Positions 33,312 through 42,460 of a stretch of DNA of 64,000 bases are shown one piece after another. The notes below the pieces were generated by a model. The model was given only the letters and a program-made list of their open reading frames with translations, was not told the origin of the DNA and did no database searches. The DNA lies in the NCBI GenBank assembly GCA_030144965.1, contig JAMPUU010000019.1, positions 57,765 through 121,764 of the forward strand, read 5' to 3'. Positions within the stretch are counted from its first letter, which is position 1, and every line of letters starts with the position of its first letter. The position numbers and the translations under genes are program-made. This DNA comes from Nitrospira sp. BO4 (lineage in GTDB: Bacteria; Nitrospirota; Nitrospiria; Nitrospirales; Nitrospiraceae).

Positions 33312-34865
33312 CTACTCCGTAGGTGTCCCGGTGCCTGGTTGCTGCTGAGGAGTGTCTTGTTTGTTGATCTCTGTCGAAATAGAGCCACTCGCATTGGTGG
33401 CACCCGACCCGTCCTTGACGGAAGCCTGCGAAGAATCGCCCACGGACAAGGTCCCCCGGCTAAGGGAACCACCCGTATCCGAAGCAGGGGTGAACGGCTG
33501 GTCGCTACTATCTCGTGCGCTCAAACTGGAGGGATTGGCCCCCAGCGGTGGCACGTGAGTCTGAACATCAAGCTTGGAGGCCGGGGGACCACTTTCGGAG
33601 GTATGGAGAACAATCTCCACACGCCGATTCTTGGTGCGGCCTTCCTCGACCGCATTCGTGGCGGTCGGCTTGGTATCGCCGAGTCCCACCGCGCTGATCC
33701 GGGCCGAGTCCACGCCGCCCTTCTCCACGAGATAGCGGAGAACACCGTTTGCGCGCACTCTGGACAACTCCCAATTGCTGGGATACCGCGACTTGAGCGA
33801 AGGGCCGATCTCCACACTATCCGTATGACCTTCGATTCGGATCATCCTCGTGTCTCCGCTAGTACGCAAGTATTCGATCAACTGATCAAGAACTTTGTAA
33901 CTCTCGTATGTAATGGCTGCGTCCCCAGAGTCGTAGTGCAGGAATTTGGCTAGTTCCCCAAGGTTGAGACGGCTTTGTCCGGACGCATCTTGCACTTTCA
34001 GTCTGCTGGCTATCAGATCGGCCGGGACTGTTTCACTGGCCTGGGGTGCGGGTGATGCCGGGATCGCGGCGACGGGCGGAATGGTGAGTGCAGAATGTCC
34101 CACGAGCTTGAACCGATCCCCTTTCATGACACGGGTGTTGGCCTTGAGAACTTTCGCGGCTGCCGTATGTGGTTCCGTCGACAGCACCTTGAGTTGGCCG
34201 ATCTTTCGTGGAGGGAGTCCGGCGCTATGACGGTGGATATCTATAAGATCGCCGGTCTTGAGTCCATCTTCCCTTCCTCGATCCAGGTATACGACATTGT
34301 ATTGTGAAACCAGTGTCATCGGCCGGTCGGCCTGAAGTTCGACGATCATGCCCTCGAGGTCGGACACGTCCGACACGGGGTTCATGTCTACGTCTGTGGT
34401 CGGAGGAACAAACCGCGCGACCGGGTCTCCAGGGGAAATCGGTCCGTAGCTGAGAACAGCCTCTGCGGTTGTGAGGGCGTGGTCAGCGGCAGTCACCTTC
34501 ACGACCGCCGAACGATTCACGACAAAACCCAGGTATTCCCTGGTCACGGGATGGAATACCTTGCGAACCCGCCTGTACACGGTAAAGAGGTCGCCAACGG
34601 CTACCTCTGCCGGGTTATTCAGTTTCAGGTAGAGGGAATCCCGCTTACCCAGAAGCATTCGATTGCCCGAAGATTGATTATCACCTGTGATCAAGTTCAC
34701 GGTTCCATCGATGGGGGAGCTTTTCTGGATGGCGCCGGTGGAAAAGGCAAGCGCGCCATCGGTAACCCTGACGGAATCGAGGTCTGGGGTTTGTGCGAGT
34801 GCGTTATCCATCGAAAGGCCGATGCCCGAACACAGAACCAAGATCAGAGACGTCAAGGTTTTCAT
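33312..34865 (-). CDS. OmpA-family peptidoglycan-associated protein
   Basis: A 517-residue exported protein. ATG 34865 with AAAGGAA upstream gives a signal peptide (MKTLTSLILVLCSGIGLSMD, cleavage after NALA). Two middle segments (DSLYLKLNNPAEVAVGDLFT; YLDRGREDGLKTGDLIDIHR) look like repeated SH3-like or LysM-type exported domains. The OmpA C-terminal domain (about residues 330-435) has IRIEGHTDS, SNWELSRVRANGVLRYLVEK, ISAVGLGDTKPTATN and RTKNRRVEIVL, including the diaminopimelate-binding Asp/Arg pattern. A Ser/Thr/Pro/Gly-rich tail ends the protein. It probably anchors the outer membrane to peptidoglycan. It is monocistronic, as far as seen. Confidence 0.85.
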   Translation of the reverse strand: MKTLTSLILVLCSGIGLSMDNALAQTPDLDSVRVTDGALAFSTGAIQKSSPIDGTVNLITGDNQSSGNRMLLGKRDSLYLKLNNPAEVAVGDLFTVYRRVRKVFHPVTREYLGFVVNRSAVVKVTAADHALTTAEAVLSYGPISPGDPVARFVPPTTDVDMNPVSDVSDLEGMIVELQADRPMTLVSQYNVVYLDRGREDGLKTGDLIDIHRHSAGLPPRKIGQLKVLSTEPHTAAAKVLKANTRVMKGDRFKLVGHSALTIPPVAAIPASPAPQASETVPADLIASRLKVQDASGQSRLNLGELAKFLHYDSGDAAITYESYKVLDQLIEYLRTSGDTRMIRIEGHTDSVEIGPSLKSRYPSNWELSRVRANGVLRYLVEKGGVDSARISAVGLGDTKPTATNAVEEGRTKNRRVEIVLHTSESGPPASKLDVQTHVPPLGANPSSLSARDSSDQPFTPASDTGGSLSRGTLSVGDSSQASVKDGSGATNASGSISTEINKQDTPQQQPGTGTPTE

Positions 34866-35399
34866 AGATAGATTCCTTTTCGAGCTAGTGCTACTTAAAA
34901 ACCATAGCAAAAGGCGCTGTGTTGTCAAGAATTTGAGCTTGATTGGCACGAGTTTGACGAGCATTTCCTGCCGGTGTTAACGTATGAGCCTGCGCATGTC
35001 TGTCCGGAGGAATATTGGCTCAGCCATGAATGGTCATGAAAAAGGGGGGCAGCGTCTCGAGCCGTTCCGTGAGAAGGGACGACTCGAAACACAGATCCAT
35101 CGGCGACGGAAGATCAAAGCGCTTTCTCCCTTGGAACTAGAATGGGAGAGTCCCAATCCTCCCGTTAGGGCGAGCGACAACGCAGCAGTGACCCCTGGCT
35201 CCATGCCAGGTTGCGAGCGAGAGGAAGAGCCTCACCACTCAACCGTCACACCACTCTCAGACCGTCATACCTAGGGCTTTCGGGTCGGCTGAAATTAGGT
35301 CCTTTGTTCGCTTGCTATCCCCGAGAGCAGGGCACTAAGATTCCACCTGTCAGATTTAGAATACCCTTTCCAGGTCAATGCCTTGTGAGACAAAAGTAA
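34866..35399. other. Divergent intergenic region before the nuo cluster
   Basis: About 530 bp between the OmpA-family gene (minus) and nuoA (plus). A plus-strand frame at 34984-35274 encodes 96 residues without recognisable pattern or ribosome site and is not called. The nuo promoter presumably lies here, but no convincing -35/-10 pair was identified. Confidence 0.45.
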
Positions 35400-35783
35400 A
35401 TGAGCGGAACCGAAATTCTTTTCGAGTATCTGACACGATTTTTCCCGGTCTTTCTGTTTATCTTCGTGACGCTGGTTTTTGGAGTGTTGACCTTGCTCAT
35501 CAGTTATTTTGTGCAGCCCAGGTACCCAGAACCTGAAAAGTTATCGACCTACGAATGCGGATCCGAACCATTTTCTGACGCCCGTATGCCGTTCCCTGTT
35601 CGGTACTACATTTTTGCGATGTTGTTTGTCATCTTCGATATCGAAGTCATCTTTCTCTACCCGTGGGCGGTGGTCTTCACCAAGATCGGGGTGATTGGGC
35701 TGATCGAAATGCTGATCTTTATCGGGCTGTTCATCGTGGCGTACGTGTATGCCTGGCGAAAAGGCGCATTGGAATGGGACTGA
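35400..35783 (+). CDS. nuoA: NADH-quinone oxidoreductase subunit A
   Basis: A 127-residue membrane subunit of complex I. Three membrane helices ([59 protein letters not shown]) and the conserved loop [20 protein letters not shown] identify NuoA, which borders the quinone cavity together with NuoH and NuoD. First gene of the 12-gene cluster. The ATG at 35400 has only a weak ribosome site; the stop is 7 bp before nuoB. Confidence 0.97.
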   Translation: MSGTEILFEYLTRFFPVFLFIFVTLVFGVLTLLISYFVQPRYPEPEKLSTYECGSEPFSDARMPFPVRYYIFAMLFVIFDIEVIFLYPWAVVFTKIGVIGLIEMLIFIGLFIVAYVYAWRKGALEWD

Positions 35784-35790
35784 GGGTTGT

Positions 35791-36318
35791 ATGGGACTGA
35801 TCCAACTGGGACGCCATGACAAAGACGGGGCTCCTGACGTCATTACAGGGTCTCTGGAAAAGGCCGTCAACTGGGCCAGGAAGGGCTCTCTCTGGCCTAT
35901 GACCTTCGGACTTGCCTGCTGTGCCATCGAGATGATGGCGGCTGTCTCCTCGCGGTACGACATGGACCGGTTCGGGGCGGGAGTATTTCGGGGTTCTCCG
36001 CGGCAGTCGGATTTGATGATCGTTGCCGGTACGGTGTGTCGTCGGATGGCGCCGGTGATTCGAAAAATCTACGACCAAATGCCGGAACCCAAGTATGTAA
36101 TTGCGATGGGGTCCTGTGCCACTTCCGGGAACATCTACGACAGCTATCCCGTTGTGCAGGGGGTCGATCGGTTCATTCCCGTCGACATCTATGTGCCCGG
36201 CTGCCCTCCGACTCCAGAGGCTCTCTTGGACGGTATTCTGAAGCTGCAAGAGCGCATCATGCAAAAGCGTGTGTTTGTGACTCAACCGGAACAGGTCAAG
36301 GCCAATTTAAAGGTCTGA
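35791..36318 (+). CDS. nuoB: NADH-quinone oxidoreductase subunit B (N2 cluster)
   Basis: A 175-residue subunit holding the terminal [4Fe-4S] cluster N2 that passes electrons to quinone. Ligands are C43 and C44 ([10 protein letters not shown]), C109 (GSCAT) and C138 ([11 protein letters not shown]). ATG 35791 follows a GAGG site and is preferred to an upstream in-frame start lying inside nuoA. It sits between nuoA and nuoC with gaps of 7 and 3 bp. Confidence 0.97.
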   Translation: MGLIQLGRHDKDGAPDVITGSLEKAVNWARKGSLWPMTFGLACCAIEMMAAVSSRYDMDRFGAGVFRGSPRQSDLMIVAGTVCRRMAPVIRKIYDQMPEPKYVIAMGSCATSGNIYDSYPVVQGVDRFIPVDIYVPGCPPTPEALLDGILKLQERIMQKRVFVTQPEQVKANLKV

Positions 36319-36321
36319 CAC

Positions 36322-36825
36322 GTGAGTATGCATCCATTATTGCAGCGGATTCAGCAGACGTTTTCGGCCGGAATCACCGGCTTGACTGAATGGCGAGGCG
36401 ATGTGGCCGTGACGGTCTCCCGGGACAAGCTTCACGAGGTCGCTCAATTTCTGCACGACGATCCCGGGATGGATTTTGACTATATCGTTCATGTGAGCTC
36501 AGTGGACTGGCCAGACGACGAAGAGCGATTCGAGGTCGTATGGGAATTCTACTCGATCCGGAAGCGGCAGCGTATCCGGCTCAAGACTCGGGTACCTGAA
36601 GCGGATTGTGTGGTTGACTCCTTGACGGATCTTTGGAAAGGCGCCGACTTCATGGAGCGTGAAGTGTTCGATATGATGGGGATCCGATTCCGAAATCATC
36701 CGGACCTCCGCCGCATTCTCATGCCGGATGACTATACCGAGGGCTACCCTCTGCGGAAAGATTTTCCACTGCGTGGCAAGGGCTGGCGGGACACGTTTGA
36801 ATTCCTGGATGAAGTCCCGAGGTAG
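36322..36825 (+). CDS. nuoC: NADH-quinone oxidoreductase subunit C
   Basis: A 167-residue 30-kDa subunit with the signature ERFEVVWEFYSIRKRQRIRL, then DLWKGADFMEREVFDMMGI and HPDLRRILMPDDYTEGYPLR ending KDFPL. It forms part of the peripheral arm together with NuoB and NuoD; here C and D are separate genes rather than fused. GTG 36322 is the likely start (AAGG about 9 nt upstream), with ATG 36328 as alternative. The stop is 3-15 bp from nuoD. Confidence 0.96.
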   Translation: MSMHPLLQRIQQTFSAGITGLTEWRGDVAVTVSRDKLHEVAQFLHDDPGMDFDYIVHVSSVDWPDDEERFEVVWEFYSIRKRQRIRLKTRVPEADCVVDSLTDLWKGADFMEREVFDMMGIRFRNHPDLRRILMPDDYTEGYPLRKDFPLRGKGWRDTFEFLDEVPR

Positions 36826-36839
36826 GATTGGGCGTAGTT

Positions 36840-38084
36840 ATGGCATTCGAAGACCAACGAACGACCGTCTATAAGATCCACCCGGAGCATCCGGAAAGCG
36901 AGACGCTTCCGACCTTGCGAACCGAGGAACTTCTGCTCAACATGGGACCTCAACACCCCAGTACGCACGGTGTTCTCAAGGTGATCTTGGAGTTGGAGGG
37001 GGAGCGGCTGGTGAAATCCACGCCCGTGATGGGGTATCTCCATCGTGGAGTAGAAAAACTCGCGGAAGACGGTACTTATCATCAGTTCATTCCCCATACG
37101 GATCGGTTGGACTATGTCTGTGCGATGTACAACAACTTTGCCTATTGCCGCGCCGTTGAAAAGCTCTTGAACCTGCAAGTGCCGGAGCGAGCGGAGTATC
37201 TTCGGACGATTGTCGCGGAAGTCCAGCGCATCATCGGGCATCAATTTTGGCTGAGCGCCCAGGCGCTTGACATCGGCGCCATGACCGTCTTTTTTTATTG
37301 TTTTCGCGACCGGGAGATCCTGCTCGATTGGTTCGACGAGCTGTGCGGAGCCCGTCTCACGACCAGCTGGTACCGAATCGGCGGGGTTGAACGCGACTTG
37401 ACCCCTTCATTGATCGATAAGCTCAAACAGTTTCTGGACTATTTCCCGCCGAAGATCGACGAGTATCAGGTGTTTCTCGAAAAAAATCGCATTTGGCTGG
37501 GGCGCACCAAAGGGGTAGCCGTCATCTCTGCGGAAGATGCTGTAAATTTTGGGCTGAGCGGACCGGTTCTCCGAGGGTCCGGCGTGGATTATGACCTTCG
37601 CAAGTACGAGCCCTATAGCGCCTATCCAAAGTGTGAGTTCAGTGTACCCGTCGGAAAAAACGGTGATACGTACGATCGGTATTGGATTCGGGTGATGGAA
37701 CTCTACGAGAGCGTCAAGATCATTCGGCAATGTCTTGAACAAATGCAGGATGGGCCGATCATGGCGGATGCTCCGAGCGTCACGCTGCCGCCGAAAGAAC
37801 GGGTCTTCACAAACCTGGAGTCGATGATCCAACAGTTCAAGCTCTTTTCGCAAGGATTCGACGCTCCCCCCGGGGAAATCTACTGTGGGACTGAGGCGCA
37901 CAAAGGTGAGCTGGGCTTTTACATCGTCAGTACGGGAGGAGGAAAGCCGTATCGGCTGAAGATTCGCGCCCCCTCTTTCATCCATATGGGCGCGTTCGAT
38001 CATATGGCCAGGGGCTACATGATTTCGGATGCCTGTACGATCTTTGGGACGTACGATGTCGTGATGGGTGAGTGCGATCGGTGA
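36840..38084 (+). CDS. nuoD: NADH-quinone oxidoreductase subunit D
   Basis: The 49-kDa subunit lining the quinone site, 414 residues from ATG 36840. LLNMGPQHPSTHGVLKVILE at the N terminus, GYLHRGVEKLAE, TDRLDYVCAMYNNFAYC and a C-terminal CTIFGTYDVVMGECDR are diagnostic. The frame is open to a TTG at 36828 that is close to GAGGTAGGA, so four more residues are possible. It is followed by a 78-bp gap before nuoG, the widest gap in the first half of the cluster. No nuoE or nuoF follows, unlike in E. coli. Confidence 0.97.
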   Translation: MAFEDQRTTVYKIHPEHPESETLPTLRTEELLLNMGPQHPSTHGVLKVILELEGERLVKSTPVMGYLHRGVEKLAEDGTYHQFIPHTDRLDYVCAMYNNFAYCRAVEKLLNLQVPERAEYLRTIVAEVQRIIGHQFWLSAQALDIGAMTVFFYCFRDREILLDWFDELCGARLTTSWYRIGGVERDLTPSLIDKLKQFLDYFPPKIDEYQVFLEKNRIWLGRTKGVAVISAEDAVNFGLSGPVLRGSGVDYDLRKYEPYSAYPKCEFSVPVGKNGDTYDRYWIRVMELYESVKIIRQCLEQMQDGPIMADAPSVTLPPKERVFTNLESMIQQFKLFSQGFDAPPGEIYCGTEAHKGELGFYIVSTGGGKPYRLKIRAPSFIHMGAFDHMARGYMISDACTIFGTYDVVMGECDR

Positions 38085-38162
38085 GTTATGGGGCGTCGGT
38101 GTTGTGAGATCGGATTGTTAGGCCAACGCTAAGAACCGGGGCATTCAGGACAGGAACCAAAC

Positions 38163-40856
38163 ATGGGACTCAAGCCGGCTACGAATCCCGACGTGGAAGC
38201 AGCAACGATCGAGCTGAGCATCGACGGCAAAGCTGTGACAGCGAAGGACGGGGTGTCGCTCTACGACGTCATTTCCATGACCGGCAAGATCATCCCGGCC
38301 ATGTGCTACCACTATACGTTCGATCCGTTCGGCTCTTGCGGCATGTGTCTCGTGATGCAAGAAGGGAAAAAGGCCCCCGTTCGGTCTTGCACGGCCAAGG
38401 CGGCAGCGGGAATGGTGATCCGTACCGAAGGAGAAGATCTGTTCCTCGCCCGCAAGAAAGCCGTCGAGAAGCATCTGTCCGTGCATCCCCTCGATTGTCC
38501 GGTGTGCGACGCAGACGGCCATTGCGAACTGCAGGACATGGCCTTCCAGCACGGTGTGACCAACCTGGCCAATGCCAAGCAAAAATTCATTCCGGAAGAT
38601 ACGCGTAGTCCGGTGCTCGATTTCAACATGAATCGCTGCATTGCCTGTGCGGAATGCATCAATGTCTGTAAGGATGTGTTGATGATCGACGCCTTACAGT
38701 TCATGAAAAAGGGCGGGTTCAACCAAGTGGTCCCCAAAGGGGACCTGGCCCTCGATTGCGAATTCTGCGGAGACTGCTTGGCGGTGTGCCCTGTCGGCGC
38801 CATCACAAACAAGTTTTCCAAGTATCTGTATAAGCCTTGGCAGATGAAGAAGACGACGACGACCTGCAATTACTGCGGAGACGGCTGTCAAATGTACTTG
38901 GAAACGAAAGACGCGGAAGTGGTCCGCGTGACGTCGCCGTTATCCTGGAAGAACAAATGGGGAGACCGTTCGGACACAGCCAAGGGTCATGGGGGCCTGT
39001 GTGTGCGGGGACGCTTTGGATTCGAGAGTCTGGACAGTCAAAGCCGGCTCGTACACCCGTTGGTTCGTGAAGGCGGCCGGCTCGTCGAAAAGCCCTGGCT
39101 CGAAACGATGCATCTGCTCGTGGATCGCGTGACTGACATTAAGCGCAAGCACGGCGCCGATGCCATTGCCGGTCTCGTGACGGCACGCTGCACGAACGAG
39201 GAACTGTATCTGTTTCAAAAGCTGATGCGCACAGCCTTTGGAACCAACCAGCTTGATAGCAGTGCCCGCTATGGGCATATGAATTTTGTGCTCGCGTCGA
39301 GGCATGCCGTCGGACTGGGGAGAACTCCGAACGATTGGGAAGATCTGACGAAGGCGAAGGCGATTCTGATCATCGGTTCCAACATCACCGAGACGAACCC
39401 ATTGACGGCCGTGCGCATCAAAGAAGCCATGCGGGTGTACAAGGCTCAAGTGGTGACGCTCGACAGCGCTATTACGAATATTGCCAAGTTGGCCTCGCAC
39501 CCGTTTTTGATTAAGCCTGGAACTGAGGGCGCGGTGATCGATGGGTTGGTCAAAGCGACGATCGACCAGGATTTGGTGGATGAAGAAACCGTGGGGAGGC
39601 ACCCCAAAGCGTTTGAAGCACTCAAGAGCGCCGTGGCGAATGTCTCGTTGGAGCAGCTGTCGGCTCAAACCGGTCTGGCAGCGGAGGCTTTCAGAGAAAT
39701 TGCCGCGATTATTGCTGAATCGCCGAGGTCCATCATCCTGTGTGCGGAAGGGATTGTCAGAAGGACGAATGGCTACCAGAACGTCTTGAAGCTGATGGAT
39801 CTAGCCTGGATCACCGGGAAACTTGGTCGACCGGGGTGTGGTGTGAATACGGTGACGGAGGAGCCGAACGAACAAGGGGCCGTGGATATGGGCGCAGTCC
39901 CCGAGTTCTTCCCGGGACAGGTCCGGTTTGATGACCCCGACGTGCGTGAACGTTTCGCCAAGGCATGGGACGCGTCGCTTCCTCCTGTCGGGTCAGGTGC
40001 CAATCTGGTCGAAATTTTGAAGCGGTGCAAAAGCGGACAGATTAAGGCGTTGTACGTGTTGGGTGAAAATCCGCTCGCGACCCTGCCGGCCTCGATGGAG
40101 ATACGAGCCGCGCTCGAGCGTCTGGAACTGTTGATCGTGCAGGATCCATTTTTGACGGACACAGCGAAGCTGGGTCATTTCGTGCTTCCGGCCTGCACCT
40201 ATGCGGAAAAGGACGGCACATTTACGAACTTCGAAGGTCGCGTTCTTCGCGTCAGGCAGGCGATGGATCCGCTTGGAGAGAGTTTGCCGGACTGGCACAT
40301 CATGACGGCCCTTGCCAATGCCATGGAATGTCGATGGGAATACCAATCGGCAAACGACATTCAAAGCGAGATCATGAAACTATTGCCCGGATATTATAAT
40401 CTCGGCCAGCCTCGCAAGGTCACGCCCGTGCCCGATCAGTGTTTGTCGAACGGTTATGCAACGGAGGTGAAGGCTCGTTACCGCCCGACTCCGGTATCAG
40501 CGGAGCCCACGCGTCCTTTTGCGCTGTTGATGGGGCAGTTGTTGATGCATTCGGGAAAATTGTCGACGCAAGCGGCCGGGCTGATCAAGATCGCACCGAA
40601 CACCGGAAAGTTACGGATGAATATACGGGATATGGAACGCTTGGGATTGGAAGACGGCGCGAAGGTACGGCTGACCTCGGACCGTGGCTCATTGCAACTC
40701 GGCGTGCAGCCCGATCAGTCCATTGCGCCGGGCACGTGCTTTTTCCCGGAGCATTTCAATGAACCGCCGGTGAAGGACTTGATGACCGTCTCGGTCGATG
40801 CCACGACCGGTGTCCCGTCGTTCAAGCAGATCTGGGTAAGTGTTGAGCAGGCGTAA
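38163..40856 (+). CDS. nuoG: NADH-quinone oxidoreductase subunit G (long, Mo-bis-MGD-type C-terminal domain)
   Basis: An 897-residue peripheral subunit. Ligand sets: [2Fe-2S] C48, C59, C62, C76; His-type [4Fe-4S] H108, C112, C115, C121; then two ferredoxin-type clusters C159-C169 and C199-C209 (CIACAECINVCK; CEFCGDCLAVCPVG); then C235, C238, C242 and C280 of the molybdopterin-oxidoreductase-type cluster. The rest is a large formate-dehydrogenase-like domain with a C-terminal MopB segment (LRMNIRDMERLGLEDGAKV). ACAGGA precedes ATG 38163. Without NuoE/F in the cluster, NuoG may receive electrons from ferredoxin or another donor rather than NADH, or deliver them in reverse flow. Confidence 0.95.
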   Translation: MGLKPATNPDVEAATIELSIDGKAVTAKDGVSLYDVISMTGKIIPAMCYHYTFDPFGSCGMCLVMQEGKKAPVRSCTAKAAAGMVIRTEGEDLFLARKKAVEKHLSVHPLDCPVCDADGHCELQDMAFQHGVTNLANAKQKFIPEDTRSPVLDFNMNRCIACAECINVCKDVLMIDALQFMKKGGFNQVVPKGDLALDCEFCGDCLAVCPVGAITNKFSKYLYKPWQMKKTTTTCNYCGDGCQMYLETKDAEVVRVTSPLSWKNKWGDRSDTAKGHGGLCVRGRFGFESLDSQSRLVHPLVREGGRLVEKPWLETMHLLVDRVTDIKRKHGADAIAGLVTARCTNEELYLFQKLMRTAFGTNQLDSSARYGHMNFVLASRHAVGLGRTPNDWEDLTKAKAILIIGSNITETNPLTAVRIKEAMRVYKAQVVTLDSAITNIAKLASHPFLIKPGTEGAVIDGLVKATIDQDLVDEETVGRHPKAFEALKSAVANVSLEQLSAQTGLAAEAFREIAAIIAESPRSIILCAEGIVRRTNGYQNVLKLMDLAWITGKLGRPGCGVNTVTEEPNEQGAVDMGAVPEFFPGQVRFDDPDVRERFAKAWDASLPPVGSGANLVEILKRCKSGQIKALYVLGENPLATLPASMEIRAALERLELLIVQDPFLTDTAKLGHFVLPACTYAEKDGTFTNFEGRVLRVRQAMDPLGESLPDWHIMTALANAMECRWEYQSANDIQSEIMKLLPGYYNLGQPRKVTPVPDQCLSNGYATEVKARYRPTPVSAEPTRPFALLMGQLLMHSGKLSTQAAGLIKIAPNTGKLRMNIRDMERLGLEDGAKVRLTSDRGSLQLGVQPDQSIAPGTCFFPEHFNEPPVKDLMTVSVDATTGVPSFKQIWVSVEQA

Positions 40857-40898
40857 GGGAGAGGCGGGCGTGCGCCCGTCCGTGACGAGGAACCAGCA

Positions 40899-41486
40899 AT
40901 GAGTGTCGCCGCCCTGACCAAGAAAATCCTTCAAGCCGCGTTGTTCTATGAAATTTGGGACGCGATGAAGGTCACGTTTCGGCACATGCTTCATCGACCG
41001 ATGACTTTTCAGTACCCGCGGGAACACCGGACGATCCCGGATGCGCACCGTGGGGCGCTGGGCTTGCTGCGATACGACGACGGGCACGAGCGTTGTGTCG
41101 GCTGCGACTTGTGCGAAGTCGCATGCCCATCCCATTGCATCAAAGTGATCAGCGGGGAGGATATGACTCGGCCGCTTCAGCGCTATGCGAGTGAGTTCTA
41201 CATCGACATCACAAAATGCGTGTTCTGTGGATATTGTGTTGAGGCCTGTCCGGTGAACGCCCTCGCGATGACCAAAATGTACGAATATTCAACCCATGAC
41301 AAGCGCAGTCTGCTGTTCGATAAGAAGCGGCTGTACGACATCGGCGAACGCCATCTCGAGGACGGAAAAAAATATTTGTACGCGCACAACCAGGAGAAGG
41401 ACGTCGAGCAGAGCCGCGAGTACCGGTACTACTTTCCTCAATCAGTGGCGAAGTCGACCCAACCACCTCCCAAGCATCTGAGCTGA
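40899..41486 (+). CDS. nuoI: NADH-quinone oxidoreductase subunit I (2x[4Fe-4S])
   Basis: A 195-residue ferredoxin-like subunit. Cluster ligands are C66, C69, C72, C76 (CVGCDLCEVACPSHC) and C107, C110, C113, C117 (CVFCGYCVEACPVNAL), the N6a/N6b pair feeding N2. GAGGA precedes ATG 40899. It directly follows nuoG after 42 bp, the position where nuoH is usually found; nuoH is not in the window. The N-terminal 30 residues form the amphipathic helix that lies on the membrane arm. Confidence 0.96.
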   Translation: MSVAALTKKILQAALFYEIWDAMKVTFRHMLHRPMTFQYPREHRTIPDAHRGALGLLRYDDGHERCVGCDLCEVACPSHCIKVISGEDMTRPLQRYASEFYIDITKCVFCGYCVEACPVNALAMTKMYEYSTHDKRSLLFDKKRLYDIGERHLEDGKKYLYAHNQEKDVEQSREYRYYFPQSVAKSTQPPPKHLS

Positions 41487-41495
41487 GCCGAACAC

Positions 41496-42023
41496 ATGGT
41501 CTTAGTGTTTTTTGCCTATTTCGCGTTGATCAGTATTGCCGCCGGCGTTCTGACTGTGACCTTACGGCACCCCGTCCATTGCGCTCTCGCCCTGCTCGCA
41601 TTACTGACGCACGTCTCCGGCCTGTTCATTCTCTTGAACGCGGAGTTCCTTTGGGCGGTGCAGGTCATTGTCTATGTCGGGGCCATTCTCGTGCTGTATC
41701 TCTTTGTGTTGATGCTGTTGAATCTCAAAACGGACGAACGCTATTTCCATCCGTCGGCCCTCTATTTTCTCGGACCGGCCGTCCTGGGGGCCAGCTACGT
41801 CCTCTTTTTGCTCATGCGGTCTCCATTCGGTGGAGCGAAGGGAAACGCTCCGGCCACGGCTGTGCTGCTGGAAGGCGATACATACGCAGTGGGCATCAAG
41901 ATGTTCAGCGACCACCTCTTGCAGTTTGAGATCGTCGGCATATTTCTATTGGGTGCCATTATCGGCGCCATCGTTCTGGCCAAGACTCCGAAGCCACTGG
42001 ATGCGGAGAAAGATCGTTTATGA
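41496..42023 (+). CDS. nuoJ: NADH-quinone oxidoreductase subunit J
   Basis: A 175-residue membrane subunit with five predicted helices (VLVFFAYFALISIAAGVLTV; LALLALLTHVSGLFILLNAE; AVQVIVYVGAILVLYLFVLM with the pi-bulge YVGAI motif; ALYFLGPAVLGASYVLFLL; FEIVGIFLLGAIIGAIVLA). It couples the E-channel to the antiporter-like subunits. Its TGA overlaps the nuoK ATG by 4 bp, so translation is coupled. Confidence 0.96.
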   Translation: MVLVFFAYFALISIAAGVLTVTLRHPVHCALALLALLTHVSGLFILLNAEFLWAVQVIVYVGAILVLYLFVLMLLNLKTDERYFHPSALYFLGPAVLGASYVLFLLMRSPFGGAKGNAPATAVLLEGDTYAVGIKMFSDHLLQFEIVGIFLLGAIIGAIVLAKTPKPLDAEKDRL

Positions 42024-42322
42024 TCCCGCTGTCGGCGTACGTAGCCGTAAGTGCCATCCTGTTCATGACGGGACTCATTGGAGTACTCGTCAGGCGGAAC
42101 TTCATCATTGTGCTGATGTCGGTCGAAATCATGATGAATGCGGCCAATATCAATCTTGTCGCATTTTCGCACTATCTGGAATCTATGGCAGGGCAGCTCG
42201 TGGCCCTGTTTATTATCGCCATTGCCGCCGGGGAAGCCGCCGTCGGCCTGGCTATCATCATCGTGGTTTTTCGAGGCAAGATTTCTACCAATGTAGACGA
42301 AATGAACCTTTTAAAGTGGTAG
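42020..42322 (+). CDS. nuoK: NADH-quinone oxidoreductase subunit K
   Basis: A 100-residue, three-helix MrpC-like subunit. The proton-path glutamates are present at E36 (LMSVEIMMNAANI) and E72 (AAGEAAVGLAI), the same positions as in E. coli NuoK. It overlaps nuoJ by 4 bp. A 138-bp gap follows before nuoL, with no gene recognised in it. Confidence 0.97.
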   Translation: MIPLSAYVAVSAILFMTGLIGVLVRRNFIIVLMSVEIMMNAANINLVAFSHYLESMAGQLVALFIIAIAAGEAAVGLAIIIVVFRGKISTNVDEMNLLKW

Positions 42323-42460
42323 CAGGAAGTTGAGAAGGGGCAGTGAGCGACGTGCTCAGTAGCTTGCATACATGATGCAGCCCCAAGCGAGACACTTTGT
42401 ATGACTCGGCTCCATACGGCGTCGTTGCTCAGCTGAACACCCTGCGAATCGTAGGATACT

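Noticed and set aside
34984..35274. Plus-strand 96-residue frame upstream of nuoA
   Set aside because: No ribosome site, unusual composition and no domain pattern; treated as the intergenic region before the nuo cluster.
42323..42460. Possible missing nuoH or small gene in the nuoK-nuoL gap
   Set aside because: Only 138 bp, far too short for nuoH, and no frame with a membrane pattern was seen.
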